Of a DNA stretch of 7,779 bases, positions 1-7,452 are shown one piece after another. The stretch covers positions 1-7,779 of the forward strand of contig PMYY01000015.1 in assembly GCA_003170655.1 (NCBI GenBank). Reading direction: 5' to 3'. The stretch's first letter is position 1, and each line of letters begins with the position of its first letter. The notes under the pieces are model-generated. The model was not told where the DNA came from. It saw only the letters and a program-made list of their open reading frames with translations, and made no database searches. This DNA comes from Nitrospiraceae bacterium. Its GTDB lineage: Bacteria > Nitrospirota > Thermodesulfovibrionia > Thermodesulfovibrionales > Dissulfurispiraceae. A program made the translations under genes and the position numbers.

Positions 1-24
1 CCGTTCGCTAGCCCCACCTCCTGG

Positions 25-40
25 CCTACGGCCTAGTAGG
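25..40. repeat. Small hairpin, 5-bp stem
   Basis: CCTAC (25-29) and GTAGG (36-40) are perfect inverted arms around a 6-base loop. Outside them GCCCC (11-15) and GGGGC (39-43) could form an alternative larger stem. No run of T follows, so it is not a standard intrinsic terminator. It may be the tail of an upstream gene outside the window or chance. The following stretch to 202 shows no gene I can support. Confidence 0.3.
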
Positions 41-202
41 GGCAATGCGCTCACATATGTTCAACATTAAACGGTGGTGTCGCCAACCCGAGGGATGCAA
101 TGTATGTTTTCTCTCTGTTGATCACCCTTCTCCCATATAAGTGTATATCTTTGTGTATTGTAACAGTCTGCGAATGGCAGCAGCAACGGTCATAAGAACG
201 AA

Positions 203-306
203 TGTTGGATATTCCACTGAGTTCGGGCACCCATTCCAATCTACTTCGGCCAGTATTCCAATTTAGTTCGGGCAGATTGAGGCGACTCCAAAATAGTTTG
301 GAATCA
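203..306 (+). mobile_element. Probable terminal remnant of an IS21-family insertion sequence
   Basis: The segment opens with TG (TGTTGGAT at 203-210), as IS21-family ends do, and continues directly into a tandem series of short repeats (211-276 and 285-306). Multiple internal repeats near each end, bound by the transposase, are typical of IS21-family termini. With the TG at 203 as the tip, the body of the element should lie to the right, but no istA/istB-like reading frame follows before the tetR promoter. I also find no inverted partner end in the window. This is therefore best read as a truncated relic. The family assignment comes from motif memory only; a different repeat-bearing element is possible. 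Confidence 0.5.
211..276 (+). repeat. Three contiguous 22-bp tandem repeats
   Basis: Units are 211-232, 233-254 and 255-276. Each begins ATTCCA and shares a core like TTCGGGCA (TTCGGCCA in unit 2). They abut with no spacer. A decayed fourth copy at 285-306 (ACTCCAAAATAGTTTGGAAT) matches unit 3 at about 14 of 22 positions after an 8-bp gap. The exact phasing and the position beside a TG tip suggest transposase-binding repeats of an insertion-sequence end rather than a coding repeat. Confidence 0.75.
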
Positions 307-682
307 ACTTCTTCCTGTACTCCGCACTGTAACTTCTCTACCACAGGTGAGAGGTTCTTTTGGCAACAAGTAGTGGGAGTCGACGTGACTTAGCAAGAGT
401 TTGGTAGTAACCATTCATCCAGAGATATCGAGGTGCACACTCACCTGCTCACAGTAATTGAGATTAGACACTACACGGCAAATACGCTTCGTTATAAACA
501 GCAATCATCAGGGGCGTTTCAAGACTGCACGGACTACTGCCCACCACGTGGTTCTTGGCGGTCGCAAGATTTTCGATGCAACCGCGCGTGTCTTATTTTG
601 CGCCCCCTAAGCTCGCTTGTGAGGTTCCTCCAGAACATTATTATCTAAAAACAAAATTTTCTGACTGATCAGCAAGAATGGG
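307..682. other. Gene-free stretch upstream of tetR
   Basis: I see no convincing gene on either strand. The open frames here lack ribosome binding sites and have no recognisable protein character; a 71-codon frame at 433-648 would start at GTG and reads as random composition. Two short perfect palindromes occur: ACCACGTGGT (543-552) and CTGATCAG (665-672). The latter lies 10 bp upstream of the tetR -35 box and could be a protein-binding site, though chance is just as likely. The region may contain decayed insertion-element sequence. Confidence 0.5.
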
Positions 683-711
683 TTGACAAAAAAGAAAATG
701 GACAGTAGTAT
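683..711 (+). promoter_or_regulatory. Sigma70-type promoter of the tetR-led operon
   Basis: A perfect -35 box TTGACA (683-688) is followed after exactly 17 bp by TAGTAT (706-711), which matches TATAAT at 4 of 6 positions. Transcription would start near 718 and give a leader of about 35 nt. The -10 box lies in an imperfect palindrome TAGTATAGACTA (706-717; 10 of 12 positions symmetric), a further possible repressor contact. No other upstream signal of similar quality is visible, so this may be the main promoter for the whole four-gene set. Confidence 0.65.
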
Positions 712-724
712 AGACTATGTTATG

Positions 725-742
725 TTAACTTATCGTCGTTAA
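725..742. promoter_or_regulatory. Candidate TetR-family operator O1 in the tetR leader
   Basis: TTAAC (725-729) and GTTAA (738-742) are perfect inverted arms separated by 8 bp, an 18-bp span typical in size for a TetR-family dimer site. It lies just downstream of the predicted transcription start and touches the ribosome binding site (741-745). Its core TAACTTAT-CGTCGTTA (726-741) recurs nearly unchanged at 1362-1379 in front of the pump genes. Binding by the adjacent regulator is inferred from this recurrence. Confidence 0.5.
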
Positions 743-752
743 GGAAGTTTTG

Positions 753-1364
753 ATGGGAATCCAACAAAAGAGGTCCAAGTACAGGGAGGAGTTTCGCAGA
801 GAGATTCTGGCTGAAGCCCGTGAACTTTTTATAACTGAGGGCTACGAAAAGTTCACTATGCGTAAGCTCGCCGGGAAAATCGACTATTCTCCGCCCACCA
901 TTTATCTTTATTTCAAAAACAAGGATGATTTGCTATTAGCTATATGTGAAGAAGTTGCGGAACAATATTTTGCAAACCTTAAACTTATAATAGCGCGTTA
1001 CACCGATCCTCTCCAGACCCTTCGTCAAGCTTTACTGTACTTTATAGAGTTCGGATTCAATAACCCGCACCAATATAAAGTATTTTTCTCCATGAAACCA
1101 GATCTTTATGGCAAGAAAGAGGAGTTTATGGAAAAGGAGTCCATGGCGAAAAATTCTTATCTTATATTCAGGGAAATTGTGCAGGATTGCATTGATGCAG
1201 GTAGGCTTCGGGCGATGGATACAGATGTGATGACGCAGTCTCTTGCTGTAGCGGTTCAGGGTCTTGTCCTGATGACAATCTACAGACAAAGTTTTCCATG
1301 GGCGGACCGAAATTTGTTAGCTTCTGCTTTGGTCGATTGTTTGCTTAGAGGGTACCTAAAGTAA
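753..1364 (+). CDS. TetR/AcrR-family transcriptional regulator, probable local repressor of the efflux operon
   Basis: A 203-residue protein of normal TetR-family length. The N-terminal DNA-binding domain spans about residues 12-60: helix 1 with the ILAEARELFITEGYEKFTMR pattern, then a helix-turn-helix at about 35-54 ending in the family signature TIYLYFKNKDDLL (49-61). The C-terminal helical part (about 65-203) includes NPHQYKVFF and should bind a ligand and dimerise; it resembles the WHG-type TetR C-terminal domains, seen by eye only. I chose ATG 753 because AAGGA at 741-745 is 7 nt upstream; TTG 750 is possible but too close. It lies 44 bp upstream of the adaptor gene, co-oriented, whereas acrR-type regulators are often divergent. 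It presumably represses its own and pump transcription until a pump substrate binds. It is visibly more AT-rich than the genes it precedes. Inducer unknown. Confidence 0.9.
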   Translation: MGIQQKRSKYREEFRREILAEARELFITEGYEKFTMRKLAGKIDYSPPTIYLYFKNKDDLLLAICEEVAEQYFANLKLIIARYTDPLQTLRQALLYFIEFGFNNPHQYKVFFSMKPDLYGKKEEFMEKESMAKNSYLIFREIVQDCIDAGRLRAMDTDVMTQSLAVAVQGLVLMTIYRQSFPWADRNLLASALVDCLLRGYLK

Positions 1365-1380
1365 CTTATAACGTTGTTAT
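1362..1380. promoter_or_regulatory. Candidate TetR-family operator O2 between tetR and the adaptor gene
   Basis: TAACTTATAACGTTGTTA (1362-1379) repeats the tetR-leader site with a 2-bp AA insertion and one further mismatch. It contains the perfect inverted repeat ATAAC-GTT-GTTAT (1368-1380). It begins with the tetR stop codon itself. The sequence TATAAC (1367-1372) inside it is a 5-of-6 match to a -10 box, although no good -35 lies 16-18 bp upstream. A second, weak promoter for the pump genes under direct repression is possible. Binding is inferred. Confidence 0.45.
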
Positions 1381-1395
1381 GTATTTTTCACACAT

Positions 1396-1403
1396 GGAGG
1401 AAG
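1396..1403 (+). promoter_or_regulatory. Ribosome binding site fixing the adaptor start at 1409
   Basis: GGAGGAAG lies 5 nt before ATG 1409. In-frame ATGs at 1379 and 1394 have no comparable upstream site; the one at 1379 lies in the candidate operator and the one at 1394 overlaps this site. This decides the start in favour of 1409. Confidence 0.75.
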
Positions 1404-1408
1404 TTGAC

Positions 1409-2632
1409 ATGACGCTTTTGGAGATGCTCATACTGAACAAGAAGAAATCCAGCATAATTGCTGTCACTGGAATACTTGCCGCATCTCTTTTTATTGCAGG
1501 ATGCAAAGACCGGAGTGCTGCAGTCGGCAATGCGCAAAGCGCACCGCCCGAGGTAAGCGTTGTCGCGGTGAAGCCTCAACACGTGGCGCTTTCAACAGAG
1601 CTTCCGGGCCGAACGTCCGCATATTTTATTGCTGAGGTGAGACCGCAGGTAAGCGGCATCGTTAAGCAGCGGTTGTTTATCGAAGGTGCTGATGTGAAGG
1701 CAGGCGAGGTGCTCTATCAGATAGATCCTGCCACCTATCAGGCGTCTTTCAACAGTGCAAAGGCCGCACTTGATAAATCCGAAGCCAATCTTGTACCTGC
1801 TCGGCTTAAGGCTGAGCGGTACAAAGATCTTGTCAAGATCAACGCGGTCAGTCAGCAGGACTACGACGATGCAAGTTCAGCGCTCAAGCAGGCTGAGGCC
1901 GATGTAGAGGCAGGTAAGGCAGCGGTCGAATCTGCGCGCATAAATTTGGCCTATACGAAGGTAACTGCACCCATCTCCGGACGGATCGGCCGGTCATCGG
2001 TAACCAGTGGCGCCCTTGTGACGGCCAATCAGCCTGCCGCGCTGGCCACCGTACAGCAGCTCAGTCCCATTTACGTTGATGTCACCCAGTCTAGCGCAGA
2101 CATGCTCCGCCTAAAACGGGATATAGCCAGTGGCCGTATGAAAAGCAGTGGCGTAGCGCAGACCCCGGTGAAGCTCCTGCTGGAGGACGGCAGTAGCTAT
2201 CCGTTGGACGGAACCCTCAAGTTTTCTGAGGTCACAGTCGACCAGACAACAGGCTCCATCACCATACGAGCGGTATTCCCCAACCCAAAGAAGACCCTGC
2301 TCCCGGGGATGTTCGTCCGTGCGGTCCTGGAGGAGGGAGTCGATGAAAGCGCGATTCTTGTACCTCAAATAGGGGTCAGCCGGAACACGGCAGGAGAAGC
2401 AACTGTCATGGTGGTGGGGAACGAAGAAAAGGCCGAGGCGCGCGTGATAAAAGTAGTCCGTACAGTCGGCGACTCCTGGCTGGTCAGCGACGGGCTCAAG
2501 ACAGGTGACCGTGTCATCCTTGAAGGGATTCAGAAAGTGCGACCCGGAATGCCCGTCAAAGCGGTCGCATCGGCGGACAGGGCAGACAACGCTCCAGCAG
2601 GTTCAGCGAATACTGCGGCAGCAAAGAAGTAG
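1409..2632 (+). CDS. RND efflux periplasmic adaptor (membrane fusion) lipoprotein, AcrA/MexA family
   Basis: 407 residues from ATG 1409, close to the 397 of AcrA. A signal peptide with KKK (11-13), a hydrophobic core and lipobox IAGC puts the lipidated cysteine at residue 32, so the mature protein should be anchored to the inner membrane and face the periplasm. Domains follow the AcrA order: first half of the lipoyl-like domain RPQVSGIV...GEVLYQIDP (about 78-107), an alpha-helical hairpin (about 111-180) rich in Ala, Lys and Glu, second lipoyl half TKVTAPISGRIGRS (183-196), beta-barrel around LSPIYVDVTQ (about 215-300), and a membrane-proximal domain (about 305-380) with GLKTGDRVILEGIQKVRPG. 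The tail is low-complexity, rich in Ala. It bridges the pump and outer-membrane channel encoded next. Its stop is 14 bp from the pump start, implying co-transcription. The symbol reflects family resemblance, not proven orthology. Confidence 0.95.
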   Translation: MTLLEMLILNKKKSSIIAVTGILAASLFIAGCKDRSAAVGNAQSAPPEVSVVAVKPQHVALSTELPGRTSAYFIAEVRPQVSGIVKQRLFIEGADVKAGEVLYQIDPATYQASFNSAKAALDKSEANLVPARLKAERYKDLVKINAVSQQDYDDASSALKQAEADVEAGKAAVESARINLAYTKVTAPISGRIGRSSVTSGALVTANQPAALATVQQLSPIYVDVTQSSADMLRLKRDIASGRMKSSGVAQTPVKLLLEDGSSYPLDGTLKFSEVTVDQTTGSITIRAVFPNPKKTLLPGMFVRAVLEEGVDESAILVPQIGVSRNTAGEATVMVVGNEEKAEARVIKVVRTVGDSWLVSDGLKTGDRVILEGIQKVRPGMPVKAVASADRADNAPAGSANTAAAKK

Positions 2633-2646
2633 GGCGGAGCGAATTC

Positions 2647-5600
2647 ATGGCAAAATTCTTTATAAATCGTCCTATCTTTGCATGGGTAATCGCAATCATG
2701 GTCATGCTGGCCGGCCTCCTTGCGATCCAGAAACTTCCGATTTCGCAGTACCCGCCTATCGCGCCGCCCCAGATTGCCATCAACGCGGTCTATCCCGGCG
2801 CCTCGGCTCAGACGGCGCAGGATACGGTCACACAAGTAATCGAACAGAAGCTTAATGGCATTGACAACCTGATATACATGGCTTCCACCAGCGACTCGGC
2901 TGGGGCGGTCAGCATTACTTTGACATTCAAGGCGGGGACTGACCCTAATATCGCCCAGGTGCAGGTTCAAAACAAGCTGCAGCTGGCCATGCCGCTGCTC
3001 CCCCAGATCGTGCAGCAGCAGGGGATTCAGGTGGTCAAGTCAGGCCGGAACTACCTTCTGGTTGTGGGGCTGGTTTCAGAAGACGGCTCCATGGACCGCA
3101 ATTCCCTGACCGACTACATGGTTTCCAATATCCAGGATACCGTAAGCCGACTGAACGGCGTGGGTGAATTGATGGTGTTCGGGACCCAAAACGCCATGAG
3201 GATATGGCTTAACCCGGCGAAGCTGGACAATTACCACCTGACAACCAATGACGTTATGAGCGCTCTGCAGACACAGAACGTCCAGGTATCGGCTGGCCAG
3301 TTTGGGGGGACTCCCGCTGTCAAAGGGCAGCAGCTTAATGCCACGATTATGGCTCGCACACTGCTGCAGACGCCGGACCAGTTTGGCAATGTCATCCTCC
3401 GGACCAACACTGACGGCTCAACAGTAAAACTCAGGGATGTAGCCGATTGTAAGATAGGCACCGAGAACTACGACATCCAGTCGTTCTACAATGGCAAGCC
3501 GTTAGGCGGAATGGCCATACGGATGGACCCTGCGGCTAACGCACTGGAGACTGCAACCCGAGTCAAGGCAAAGATGGCGGAGCTCTCACAATACTTTCCA
3601 CGGGGAATGAAGGTGGTCTATCCCTACGATTCCACCCCCTTTGTGAAGATTTCGATCGAAGAGGTGGTACATACCCTTGTTATAGCTGTTTGCCTTGTTT
3701 TTATCATTATCTTCCTATTCCTTCAGAATATCCGGGCGACTCTCATCCCCACCATAGCCGTGCCGGTAGTTCTCCTTGGGACCATGGGAGTGCTGGCTGC
3801 CACCGGATTTTCAATCAACACCCTTACCATGTTTGCTCTGGTCATAGTCATCGGCCTTCTGGTGGATGACGCCATAGTGGTTGTGGAAAACGTAGAGAGA
3901 ATCATGACCGAAGAGGGCCTCTCCCCCCATGACGCCACCATCAAGTCCATGGGACAGATAACCAGCGCCCTGTGGGGGATTGCCACCGTCCTGACTGCGG
4001 TCTTCCTCCCAATGGCTTTTTTCGGCGGTTCTACGGGCGTCATTTATCGCCAGTTTTCCGTAACAATAATATCGGCCATGATCCTGTCAGTGCTGGTGGC
4101 CCAGATCCTGACCCCTGCCCTCTGCGCCACCATCCTGAAGCCTATTGCAAAGGGGCATCATGCCGGCGAGACCGGGTGGTTTGCCTGGTTTTTCCGCTAT
4201 TTCAATCGGGTATTCGATTTCTGCCGTGGCAAATATGAAGGGATTGTAGGCCGTTCTTTCAAGAAGATTGTGCGCTATCTGATCATTTACGGCGCCATAG
4301 TGGCAGCCATGGTCTACTTCGCCCTCCGTCTCCCGACTTCATTCCTGCCGGATGAGGACCAGGGATTCCTGCTCTGCCAGCTCCAGCTGCCCGCCGGTGC
4401 CACCATGGAACGAACCCTGCAGTCCTTAAAACTCGTTGAGCGGCACTTTCTGGAGGATGAGAAGAAAACAGTTGAGGGGATCATAACCGTGGCCGGCTTC
4501 AGCTTTGCCGGGCGCGGGCAAAACATGGCGCTCGCATGGGTGAAGCTCAAAGACTGGAATGTGCGCAAAACCGCGGACCTGAAGGCCCCAGCCATTGCGG
4601 CGCGAGCGATGAAGGCTTTTTCGCAGATTCGGGACGGTCTCGCATTTGCCTTCGCGCCGCCGGCGGTACTGGAGCTGGGGGTGGCCAACGGCTTTGATTT
4701 GCAGCTGCAGGACCGCGGAGGTGCAGGTCATGAGAAACTGATGGAGGCGCGCAACCAACTGCTTGGCATGGCGATGAAGGACCCGAAACTGACTGCGGTG
4801 CGGCCCAATGGCCAGGACGATTCTCCCCAGTTCAAACTAGATATTGATGACGTCAGGGCCGGGTCGCTAGGGATTCCACTGACCAATATCAACGATGTCC
4901 TTTCCACGGCATGGGGAAGCACATACGTCAACAACTTCATCCAGAACGGCCGGGTAAAGAAGGTTTATCTCCAGTCGGATCCGCGATATAGAATGCTGCC
5001 AGAGGACTTCAACAGCTGGTATGTCAGCAACAAGGATGGCCAGATGGTACCATTTTCGGCCTTTTCCAGTGCTCACTGGCAATACGGCTCGCCGCGACTC
5101 GAGCGGTACAACGGCCTCGCATCAGTAGAAATTCTGGGGCAGGCGATCCCAGGCGTGAGCACCGGCGAGGCAATGGCAGAGATGGAAAAGATGGCGGCCC
5201 AACTCCCGCCAGGGATAGGCTACGAGTGGACGGGACTATCGTATGAGGAAAGGAATGCAGGGGCACAGGCGCCGGCACTTTATGCAATCTCACTTCTGGT
5301 AGTCTTTCTCGCAATAGCTGCATTGTATGAAAGCTGGACGATCCCATTTGTAAATCTGCTGATGCTGCCGCTTGGCCTGGTCGGCGCTGTCACAATGGTT
5401 ACGCTCCGCGGCCTGCCCAATGACGTTTATCTGCAGATCGGCCTTCTCACGACAGTCGGGCTTTCGACCAAAAATGCCATCCTGATCATCCAGTTCATCA
5501 AGGAACAGATGCGGCAGGGGCACGAAGTTACGGAGGCGACGCTGAACGCTGTAAAAATCAGGCTCCGGCCGGTTATTATGACATCCCTTGCCTTCTTTTT

Positions 5601-5811
5601 CGGCACACTGCCTCTTGCGCTTACCAAGGGGGCTGGCGCCGGGGCTCAAAATGCAATAGGCACCGCTGTGACAGGCGGATTGCTCTCTGCCACCTTTATC
5701 GACCTGGTCTTCATTCCATTTTTCTTCGTGCTGGTATCGCGCTTGTTTAGCCGTAAAACAAATAAAGCACACGCATCGACACCAGCTGCCGGCAGTGCCG
5801 TGGAGGATTGA
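2647..5811 (+). CDS. Inner-membrane RND multidrug efflux transporter, AcrB/MexB (HAE1) family
   Basis: 1054 residues (AcrB has 1049) and complete. It should be a homotrimeric proton/drug antiporter in the inner membrane. The fold order matches AcrB: TM1 about 10-29, first periplasmic porter/funnel loop about 30-336, TM2-TM6 about 337-490, TM7 about 540-560, second periplasmic loop about 565-872, and TM8-TM12 to about 1025. The proton-relay residues are present: Asp407 and Asp408 in GLLVDDAIVVVENVER, Lys942 in GLSTKNAILII, and Arg972 and Thr979 in RLRPVIMTS. The switch loop GFSFAGRGQN is at 617-626. Of the AcrB pocket phenylalanines, Phe178, Phe618 and Phe620 are kept, while positions equivalent to F136, F610 and F628 are Tyr136, Ile613 and Trp631. 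ATG 2647 has GGAG at 2636-2639. Sequence similarity to AcrB is high throughout, so a heavy-metal (CzcA-type) pump is unlikely. Substrates cannot be read from sequence. Confidence 0.97.
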   Translation: MAKFFINRPIFAWVIAIMVMLAGLLAIQKLPISQYPPIAPPQIAINAVYPGASAQTAQDTVTQVIEQKLNGIDNLIYMASTSDSAGAVSITLTFKAGTDPNIAQVQVQNKLQLAMPLLPQIVQQQGIQVVKSGRNYLLVVGLVSEDGSMDRNSLTDYMVSNIQDTVSRLNGVGELMVFGTQNAMRIWLNPAKLDNYHLTTNDVMSALQTQNVQVSAGQFGGTPAVKGQQLNATIMARTLLQTPDQFGNVILRTNTDGSTVKLRDVADCKIGTENYDIQSFYNGKPLGGMAIRMDPAANALETATRVKAKMAELSQYFPRGMKVVYPYDSTPFVKISIEEVVHTLVIAVCLVFIIIFLFLQNIRATLIPTIAVPVVLLGTMGVLAATGFSINTLTMFALVIVIGLLVDDAIVVVENVERIMTEEGLSPHDATIKSMGQITSALWGIATVLTAVFLPMAFFGGSTGVIYRQFSVTIISAMILSVLVAQILTPALCATILKPIAKGHHAGETGWFAWFFRYFNRVFDFCRGKYEGIVGRSFKKIVRYLIIYGAIVAAMVYFALRLPTSFLPDEDQGFLLCQLQLPAGATMERTLQSLKLVERHFLEDEKKTVEGIITVAGFSFAGRGQNMALAWVKLKDWNVRKTADLKAPAIAARAMKAFSQIRDGLAFAFAPPAVLELGVANGFDLQLQDRGGAGHEKLMEARNQLLGMAMKDPKLTAVRPNGQDDSPQFKLDIDDVRAGSLGIPLTNINDVLSTAWGSTYVNNFIQNGRVKKVYLQSDPRYRMLPEDFNSWYVSNKDGQMVPFSAFSSAHWQYGSPRLERYNGLASVEILGQAIPGVSTGEAMAEMEKMAAQLPPGIGYEWTGLSYEERNAGAQAPALYAISLLVVFLAIAALYESWTIPFVNLLMLPLGLVGAVTMVTLRGLPNDVYLQIGLLTTVGLSTKNAILIIQFIKEQMRQGHEVTEATLNAVKIRLRPVIMTSLAFFFGTLPLALTKGAGAGAQNAIGTAVTGGLLSATFIDLVFIPFFFVLVSRLFSRKTNKAHASTPAAGSAVED

Positions 5812-5816
5812 TTGAT

Positions 5817-7298
5817 ATGAAAGGACCTGCCATCTCAAATAAGATTCCAAACAAACAAGCCGGCTGGCATGGACTGCCGGAAGGCTTTGGATTTCTCACT
5901 GTAACTATTGGCCTTGTTTTGTTCGCTCTGTCAGGCTGCACCATGATTCCCCAATATGCACGGCCGGGGACTCCCGTGCCAGCTGACTGGCCGAGCGGCC
6001 CTGCTTATATGCAAGGCAAAGACCTGCCAACCGACACATCTGCTGTTAGCATTAAATGGCGGGAATTTTTTGTCGGGGGTCAGCTTCAGAAACTGATAGC
6101 ACTTGCACTGGACAACAACCGGGACCTGCGGATAGCAGCACTCAATATAGAAAGATCTCAGGCGCTTTATCAAATCCAGCGCGCTGATCTCTTCCCTACG
6201 GTGGCAGCGACTGGCAGCGGACTCATCCAGCGAATACCTGCCAGCCTCTCTACAACAGGCCAGGCTGAAACATCCCATCAGTACAGTGTTGGTCTCGGAT
6301 TTGCCGCCTACGAGATAGATCTGTTTGGCAGGGTGCGAAGCCTTAAAGAGGAGGCACTGGAGCAGTTCTTCGCCACCGCAGAGGCGCGCCGCAGTGCGCA
6401 GATCAGCCTTGTGGCCCAGGTGGCAAGCGCCTATCTGACTCTTGCTGCCGATGAGGAGCATCTGAAAATAGCCCAACAGACCTTCGAAAGCCAGCAGGCA
6501 TCGTACAACCTCGTAAAGAGCCGCTTCAAGGCTGGCGCTTCGTCAGAGCTGGACCTGCGCCAGGCAGAGACAAGTGTTGATTCGGCAAGGGTGGACATTG
6601 CCGCCTTCACTAGCCAGGTAGCCCAGGACGAAAATGCGCTGGCCTTCGTGATAGGGTCGCCGGTCCCGCCTGATCTTTTGCCGTCAAAGCTTGATGCGGT
6701 CACTTCGCTTAAAGATCTCAGCCCGGGCCTGCCCTCAGAGGTGCTGCAGCGCCGTCCCGATATAATGCAGGCTGAACATATTCTCAAGGCCGCCAACGCC
6801 GACATCGGTGCGGCGCGTGCGGCGTTCTTTCCACGCATAACTCTCACAAGCAGCATTGGCCTCTCAAGCGCTGAGTTGAGCGGACTCTTCAAGGGAGGAT
6901 CCGGGGTATGGAGTTTTGCGCCGCAGATCACTTTGCCAATCTTCGATGCAGGACGTAACCGGGCCAATCTGGAAGTGTCAAAAGTCGACCGCGAAATATT
7001 CCTTGCCCAGTATGAAAAGTCGATCCAGAGCGCCTTCAGAGAGGTGTCTGACGCCCTTGCCCAACATGGCACACTTGGAGCCCAGCTGGATGCACAGCAA
7101 GCTCTAACTGATGCCACTGACGTAGCATACCGCTTGTCGCAGGCGCGCTACAGCAAGGGCATATCGAGCTATCTTGATGTCCTTGTTTCCCAGCGCTCCC
7201 TTTACATCGCGCAGCAGGGACTGATTACCGTGCGTCTCTCCCGTCTCACCAATCAGGTGACGCTCTATAAAGTGCTTGGCGGAGGGGCGGGCGAGTGA
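5817..7298 (+). CDS. Outer-membrane efflux channel lipoprotein, OprM/NodT family
   Basis: 493 residues from ATG 5817. A hydrophobic segment (about 24-39) ends in lipobox ALSGC, with Cys41 the probable lipidated residue of an outer-membrane lipoprotein, as in OprM. Two homologous OEP repeats follow, about 80-285 and 305-490. Conserved marks are LALDNNRDLRIA, YEIDLFGRV (165-173), the RFKAGASSELDLRQAE stretch, LPSEVLQRRPDI (305-316), ITLPIFDAGRNRANL (371-385) and a C-terminal YSKGISSYLDVL block that mirrors the first repeat. It should form a trimeric beta-barrel and alpha-helical tunnel that docks with the adaptor. GGAGG (5802-5806) is 10 nt from ATG 5817 and only 1 nt from TTG 5808, so I prefer the ATG. 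The gap after the pump stop is 5 bp. The n-region before the signal core is unusually long (about 23 residues). Confidence 0.95.
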   Translation: MKGPAISNKIPNKQAGWHGLPEGFGFLTVTIGLVLFALSGCTMIPQYARPGTPVPADWPSGPAYMQGKDLPTDTSAVSIKWREFFVGGQLQKLIALALDNNRDLRIAALNIERSQALYQIQRADLFPTVAATGSGLIQRIPASLSTTGQAETSHQYSVGLGFAAYEIDLFGRVRSLKEEALEQFFATAEARRSAQISLVAQVASAYLTLAADEEHLKIAQQTFESQQASYNLVKSRFKAGASSELDLRQAETSVDSARVDIAAFTSQVAQDENALAFVIGSPVPPDLLPSKLDAVTSLKDLSPGLPSEVLQRRPDIMQAEHILKAANADIGAARAAFFPRITLTSSIGLSSAELSGLFKGGSGVWSFAPQITLPIFDAGRNRANLEVSKVDREIFLAQYEKSIQSAFREVSDALAQHGTLGAQLDAQQALTDATDVAYRLSQARYSKGISSYLDVLVSQRSLYIAQQGLITVRLSRLTNQVTLYKVLGGGAGE

Positions 7299-7452
7299 GA
7301 GCCGAAGCCTCTTGGTTGCATTCCGATCTGCGAGTCTGCCTGCCCCTATATTCGATTGCCCATTTAGGCATTTAGCGCAGGGTTTTCAAGGAAAGGAATT
7401 TTAGTGATAGTTTCAGGTGGGATTAGTGATTTCAAGGTATTGCTCATCATTC

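Noticed and set aside
211..306. Short tandem repeats as a CRISPR array
   Set aside because: The units abut directly with no unique spacers, and no cas genes are present.
51..393. Open frames on both strands through the repeats (51-344 minus, 202-393 plus)
   Set aside because: Both translate the insertion-sequence repeats, lack ribosome binding sites and show no recognisable domain.
433..648. 71-codon open frame as a small gene
   Set aside because: It has a GTG start without a ribosome binding site, random-looking composition, and no relation to the tetR promoter.
1379..1408. Adaptor gene start at ATG 1379 or 1394
   Set aside because: ATG 1379 lies in the candidate operator and 1394 overlaps the ribosome binding site; GGAGGAAG is placed for ATG 1409, which also gives a normal lipoprotein signal.
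1404..1409. TTGACA as a -35 box
   Set aside because: It overlaps the adaptor start codon region and has no -10 partner at a sensible distance; most likely chance.
5290..7117. Long minus-strand frames of 181-228 codons opposite the pump and channel genes
   Set aside because: They are antisense shadows of GC-rich coding sequence, rich in Arg, Ser and Cys, with no family character; the + strand genes fully explain the region.
7299..7370. Intrinsic terminator directly after the channel gene
   Set aside because: Only a 4-bp stem (TGCC 7357-7360 with GGCA 7367-7370) is found, with no T-run.
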